DNA from: Hemicordylus capensis
Lineage: Eukaryota > Chordata > Lepidosauria > Squamata > Cordylidae
Assembly (NCBI RefSeq): GCF_027244095.1
Contig: NC_069659.1
Location: 149,086,001 to 149,150,000 of the forward strand
Direction of reading: 5' to 3'
Length of the DNA stretch: 64,000 bases
Of the stretch, positions 59,101 through 64,000 are shown piece by piece; positions within the stretch are counted from its first letter, which is position 1; the number at the start of each line of letters is the position of its first letter. The translations under genes and the position numbers were made by a program. The notes under the pieces are model-generated. The model was not told the DNA's origin and did no database searches. It saw only the letters and a program-made list of their open reading frames with translations.

Positions 59101-61299
59101 ATATTGCTTGTGTTTTATTTTCAGGGGAGAAGTTGAGAGGACAGATAGTTTGCCATCTCACCCACCACAGAATAGTCAGACATGTGTTTAATAATCTCCC
59201 CTCAGTAGAACCATATTTGCAACCAATTAATGAAGTATAGAATTATCTTACTCTATTCTTAACATTCACTTGACAGATCTGCCCACAAATTGGCATGGGG
59301 AATTTGCTAGAAATGGTGCTTTTACTTACCGAGGGCTCACCAGAGGAAGACAGACTACTAAGCTATTAGCAGGAAGAAGTCCAGTGGAACTTGAAGGCCA
59401 GGCTCTTAATAAGAAATAAATGAAGACACTAATATATAGATATATACACATACATATATATACAGACATGTATACATGCACATGTGTGTACATATATATC
59501 ATTTAAGAAAGCTGGAGGTAGTGAAAGGTCTCTGTAGTGTATACACAGCTGAAATTGTGAAGATGTATCTTGAGGATATTTTTATATTTATGCCTTTTCT
59601 CTAAACAGAAAGAGAGATCAAAACATTTTGAGCAACAGGTCTTTATTTGCCTTGGATCCTGCAAATTACAGAGGAGGGAAGCCAGAAACACTAACAAACC
59701 CTTTTTAAGGAATTTAGACATTTGTTATTTCTAATATAAATACCTCGAGGTTCCCTTTCGATTGTTTGCTAACCAAATAACATTTCAAAACCCTTTTAAT
59801 GGTGTAAAGCCATGAGATCTGTATACCACTTTTCATCTGACTGCTATGATGTTGATAATAGATCAAATAATAATATTTACAGAAGCAAAGTCTCTGTGTT
59901 TTGGGAGCTTCAAAAGCTGTATATTTTGTGAAGAGCAGGGAGAAGAATCTGCCAAACCTAAGGCAAACCTTCCCCTAAATGTGTCTCCGCTGTGCCTTGA
60001 TTGCTCCCCGTCCTTCTCCAGATATATTGTTCCACTTCTTACAAGTCTCTGATCCAAATGTCAACATGATTCCCCACCCCCACCCCAGAAAATGTTATAG
60101 TGTGTTTGGCCTAAATTTTGTTAAACGTGGCTAAAGTGAAACAGGTTGCAAAGTGTTGTTTCGTGGAGATGAAGAATAAGGTCCATTTGAATGGGGAAAG
60201 AAAAAAAGTTAAGTGAGAGCTCCAGTCAAAGGGGTGGTGGTGGGGAGACTTATCACTCTCTAATGGAGTTTCTGCTGAAAAGAAGGGCAACACAAAGCCC
60301 CCCCTAAGACATGAATCATTCATGGGAAATATATCAAAGATAAAAGATATCTGACAATGAGGAGCCTAAAACAAGTTTTCCCCTTCTTGTTTTCTGATTT
60401 CCAACGCCCCCATCTCCCTCGCCCACTGTTCCCGACCCAGCCTATAGAGTTGAAATTGACCACTGCGCGTCTTGCGCCACTTCAAAGTAATTTGGGCCAG
60501 AACGGAAGGCTCGGCGCTTGGACAATCTTCATGGTGTGTTAAGATTTCTATGGCAATTGGCAAGCAAGGCCTTTCCCATCTGAATATGGCTCAAAGCAAA
60601 GCCACTTATTGACACGAAGTTGGCCATCTTCAAAGACTTCATCTCTGGTAGGCAAGGGGAAAAAATGTGCTCTCACACAAGCAGAACTTTAAATCAGCCG
60701 CGATCCACTCTTGTCTTAAAAAGTAAGACCGTTCTCGCTACATTCCCGGTAGCGGGAATGGGCAGCGGGGAGGGGGTCACCGACGCTTTATTACCGGTTA
60801 TGATCGCCAGCATCTGAATCAGCATTTTTGCAAAAAACTTATTTTTGAAGCAGTAACGGCCGAGGTGCTACTCCCTGAGGAGCGAGAGCTCTGAAGCAGG
60901 AGCAAATGGACAGTTTTGCATTTCGCACACGGTGACTTCAGTGCGCTGATTTTCTTAAACTCTTGCTTCCAAGAAACGCCCCGATTCTAACTTGAAACAA
61001 ATCGCACGGATTTCAGTGGGCATTTACTTGCGTGTTTAGGACTGGAGAGTTGCAGGCGAGCACACTAGCGGGGAGGTCATTAGGGCCTCCCCCTGTACCC
61101 ATATGCCTCCCACTTGGATGTAGACTGGCTGATCAGGGATGCAGATCCTCCCTAACCACCTGAGGAGTTTTCCCAAACTGCTTTTCTATCCTCCCAAAAA
61201 CAGATTTTTCTTCCCCCAAAGGTGTGTTTCCTCTCTCCTCCAAAAATTTAAATGGAGTCACTTCACATATTTAGCCTGCCAGTTTTGGAAATTTGCTCC
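59101..61299. other. No gene seen
   Basis: AT-rich then mixed unique DNA. There is a TA/CA-rich stretch at 59.43-59.5 kb and a palindromic element relic near 60.98-61.05 kb. No exon is recognised. Confidence 0.35.
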
Positions 61300-61503
61300 A
61301 GTGTGGTGCAGTGGTTAGAGTTTTGGACAAGGACCAGGGAGGCCAGAATTCTAATCCCCATTCAGCCATGAAACTCACTGGGCGACTCGGGGCCAGTCAT
61401 GTGTCTCTCACCCTAAGCACAGAGGGTTGTTGTGAGGATAAACAACTATGTACACAGCTCTGGGCTCCTTGGTGGAAGAGCAGGATATAAATGTAAAAAT
61501 TAA
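61300..61503 (+). mobile_element. Sauria-type tRNA SINE
   Basis: gtgtggtgcagtggttagag (A-box region), attctaatcccc (eroded B box), the body gccagtcatgtgtctctca and agagggttgttgtgag, and the tail gggctccttggtgga..gatataa. The copy is complete but diverged. Confidence 0.85.
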
Positions 61504-61767
61504 TTTTTTTTAAAAAAAAGTTCATCGCTGGATGATTGCAGCATTCACTCATCACTTAGGCACGTGTGAAGAGGCCATCGTAGTTGTAGCACCAGACAAA
61601 CAGTACTTTCATATCACCTTACCTAAAACAAAATGCTGTTAAGTTGAGTCAGCTGATCTATTCAGCTGCCTGCCACTCATTTGATGCAGACAAATGAAGT
61701 GATGCAGAAAAATGAAGTGATGTGAACTAGTCCGAGGTTGAACTTTTATAGGTCTATACCAGATAAA

Positions 61768-61796
61768 TGTTGTTGTTGTTGTTGTTGTTGTTGTTA
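61768..61796. repeat. (GTT)n microsatellite
   Basis: About nine GTT units next to the SINE tail that follows. Confidence 0.93.
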
Positions 61797-61890
61797 TTAT
61801 TTATTTTTAATTTTTTTACATTTATATCCCGCTCTTCCCCCAAGTAGCCCAGAGTGGAGTTCTACATACTTGAGTTTCTCCTCACAACAA
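61797..61890 (-). mobile_element. Sauria-type SINE, 3' part only
   Basis: On the minus strand it reads ggttgttgtgaggagaaact, gtagaactccactctgggc, tacttgggggaagagcgg, gatataaatg. The tRNA head and B box are missing. Confidence 0.75.
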
Positions 61891-61891
61891 C

Positions 61892-61923
61892 CGTATGTAA
61901 AATACGTATGTATTTTACATACG
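61892..61923. repeat. Perfect 13-bp inverted repeat
   Basis: cgtatgtaaaata (61892-61904) and tattttacatacg (61911-61923) are exact complements around a 6-nt loop, abutting the end of the SINE fragment. Confidence 0.95.
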
Positions 61924-61995
61924 TTAGCACTAGGATAGAGGCCTGTTTTCATGTATACTGAGTAATTTGATTACTAAGCACTTGACCCGCAACTG

Positions 61996-62160
61996 ATGGT
62001 AAGGGTAAAGTGTGCGGTCAAGTCGATTTCGACTCCTGGCGCCCACAGAGCTTTGTGGTTTTCTTTGGTAAAATACAGGAGGCGTTTACCATTGCCTCTT
62101 CCCGGCTCAGTATGAGATGATGCCTAATGCCTTTCAACATCTTCCTGTATCGCTGCTGCA
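61996..62160 (-). mobile_element. Second tRNA-type SINE family, truncated
   Basis: It shares gtgcggtcaagtcgatttcg, actcctggcgcccacag and gtttaccattgcct with 12872-13129. The tRNA head is absent, as in 5'-truncated retroposons. Confidence 0.72.
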
Positions 62161-64000
62161 ACTGATGACACCATTGAACAGAACTGTAAGTTAGATGATA
62201 TGAAATCTCCACCGTTGTTACATGCAAGTCCCTTGGAGAAGAGAAGAGACTGCATACCTATGCAAAAAAAATAATCAAGAAGAGTAAGGTTTATCTCCAT
62301 ACACACACTGGAGAAAGTATGGACACATTTGTACAGTGGAAAGGGGAAGGTTAAGATTTTGAACACAAGCATGCGAAAGAAGTAATGACCAATAGACATA
62401 TAGGTCTTTACACAGTACATTACTTAACTAACCTACAGTTAGGTATAGGAACGAACGAGCTCTTAGGGTGTCCACACGGGTCCGCAGGAACAGAGCTTGA
62501 GTGAGCGGGTGAGTTATGGATTGTTACTTTTGTTTTGTTGCTTTCTGAGTGCACGGAGTGCTCGAGCCATCGTTTGTACACGCAGAGACCACGGTGGCTG
62601 GTGGTGATGCTTGTAGGGTTGTGCAGAGGCAGCGCCAGATGAGGGAGCAAGGTGGGGCCAGTGTCGGCCAAACAGCGGGCTCCCCGCCTCCCCCTTTGCA
62701 GGATCCCTGTGGAACTTGAAGGAAAGACGCTCAAAGTGCGTCAATACTCAAAGTGCTTTGCTTGATGATCATCAACTGACCTTCCTCTCTACCAAGTATC
62801 TTTTCTATATAGAGAAGTCCTCATGGGCTCACTTCCGTTTGTGTTTAGGATTCGTGTGAAATACGCCGTCATTTCCTCTTCAGAACTCTTAACAGGTGGG
62901 CGAACGTTCTGCTCCCCCCCTCCAGAAATGCACCCCGCCCTTCTGGGTATCCCACAGGTGTATTGAACGCATTGAAGACAATATTGGAAAATGCAGCGAG
63001 AACATGTGTCTGGCTGTTGACCCAATGGAAACCTTTTCAGCTTTCTCAGGTGACTGCAGGCTCTCTTGGAGGCTGACATACACTTTCCCCTTCGGGCAAA
63101 ACTAAGCGCCCCCTTCCTAAGCACATTTCTTATTACAGTCCAAATGACTTCAGCGCAATGTATGCCCTGTGCAGGCGTTAGGGTTAGGCTTCGCCTGTTG
63201 TGGCTGAGAATGATGGGGGTTGCAGTCCCCCCACATATGGAGACCCACAAGGCTGGGGACCCCTGTCCTGGTGGTGAATATGTGTGAATAAATGACACAA
63301 AAGGGGCCAGCGGCGGTGAAGACGCGGCGGGTGTGTGTTATGCGATGCTGCCGGGTTTGAGAGGAAGGACAGGAATGCTTTTGTAGGGATGGATGTGGAT
63401 AGATTTTATAACGTGGGTTATATTATTGTGTAGTAAGTAGCTAAATTGGCAAGTAGAAGGTATATATTTCCAGATAATAGACAAGTGGATGTACATGGAT
63501 AGTTGGATGTAGATCTCTCGAGGTACACACAGTGTTGCTTTCCGTGTGAGGCCATATGCTATATTCGTATGGACCATCTCGTTTAAACAGGACATGGATG
63601 GCGATGTGGGCACACGCATACAGGACTGACACACACATGCCTGCAGGTCAGAGGAGTTCTCCTCTGCACTTGCTTACTGCACACCGCTCATGACTGGCAG
63701 CTGAACTTGTGCTGACTGTAGAAAAGCCAGAGTCAAATTTGGGGTGAGATGAAGATCTCCTCGGTGGTGTTAGATGCGAGGCGGCTCGAGTCACGCCAAG
63801 CAACAAGTCATCCGGTGAAGTGGGGAGTGCGGGAGAGAAAGACTTCGCCCATCGACAAAGCGGCGAGAGAGAGAAGGCGAGGGTTAGTCGGCTCGTCTCC
63901 ATTGGTACCCCCGGAATAGGGAGGGCGTGTGCCTCTGCGTAGTACCATAGTAGTCACCGGGTGTGTAGTACTAGGGACTGACTCCTATGAAGAGAAACCC
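62161..64000. other. Flank without a recognisable gene
   Basis: Short frames on both strands have no domain that I know. 63186-63268 holds an eroded hAT-type MITE (gttgtggctgagaatgatgg, then gggttgcagtc, ending ctggggacccctg). The last 600 bp are mixed and unrecognised. Confidence 0.35.
63186..63268. mobile_element. Eroded hAT-type MITE end
   Basis: tgatgggggttgcagtcc followed by ggggacccctg is the usual end of a reptile hAT-derived short repeat. Only one side is clear. Confidence 0.45.

Noticed and set aside
62789-63298. 169-codon minus-strand frame
   Set aside because: It runs through an eroded hAT-type repeat at 63186-63268 and shows no recognisable domain.
1-64000. CRISPR arrays, bacterial operons, riboswitches, rRNA genes
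   Set aside because: The window is vertebrate nuclear DNA. No regularly spaced repeats or rRNA/tRNA gene were seen; tRNA-like boxes occur only within SINEs.

Overview
The window is nuclear DNA from a vertebrate, most likely a squamate reptile (lizard or snake). Three things point there. Two divergent multi-exon genes encode full-length vertebrate ZIC2 and ZIC5. Several tRNA-derived SINEs match the Sauria-SINE type. The remaining repeats (a CR1 LINE 3' end, a Penelope-like element tail, small hAT elements, and a very common short palindromic element) form the set I associate with squamate genomes. I cannot name the species.

Layout. 1-13.1 kb has no gene that I can support and is the repeat-rich flank: a CR1 LINE 3' end, a decayed Penelope-like element, two hAT elements with 8-bp target-site duplications, palindromic MITEs, a Sauria SINE and a second tRNA-type SINE. 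13.1-31.5 kb is largely unique DNA downstream of ZIC2, with two SINEs, one LINE-like tail, a long CTT/CCTT tract, two CpG-rich patches without a recognisable gene, and AT-rich homeodomain-site-like stretches that look like conserved regulatory DNA. 31.5-37.3 kb is ZIC2 on the minus strand (three coding exons, 512 aa). 37.3-49.5 kb is the shared upstream region of the divergent pair; it is CpG-rich at both ends and holds long microsatellites in between. 49.5-56.3 kb is ZIC5 on the plus strand (two coding exons, 586 aa), followed by a long AT-rich 3' region. From about 61.3 kb SINEs return, and I see no gene to the end.

ZIC2 and ZIC5 are paralogous five-zinc-finger transcription factors of the Zic/odd-paired/GLI-related family. 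They act in dorsal neural tube, forebrain midline and neural crest development. The head-to-head arrangement is the ancestral vertebrate ZIC pair arrangement, so the 12.2 kb between the start codons and the unique DNA downstream of ZIC2 are the natural places for shared enhancers. Long and short interspersed elements are almost absent from about 28 to 61 kb. Short palindromic MITE relics and microsatellites are the main repeats there.

I found no undescribed multi-gene system. The most unusual items are a degenerate hammerhead-like motif in the Penelope-like tail, the dense scatter of one palindromic element family through the regulatory domain (including the ZIC5 3' region), the four-CCAAT cluster upstream of ZIC5, and two CpG-rich patches without a recognised gene.
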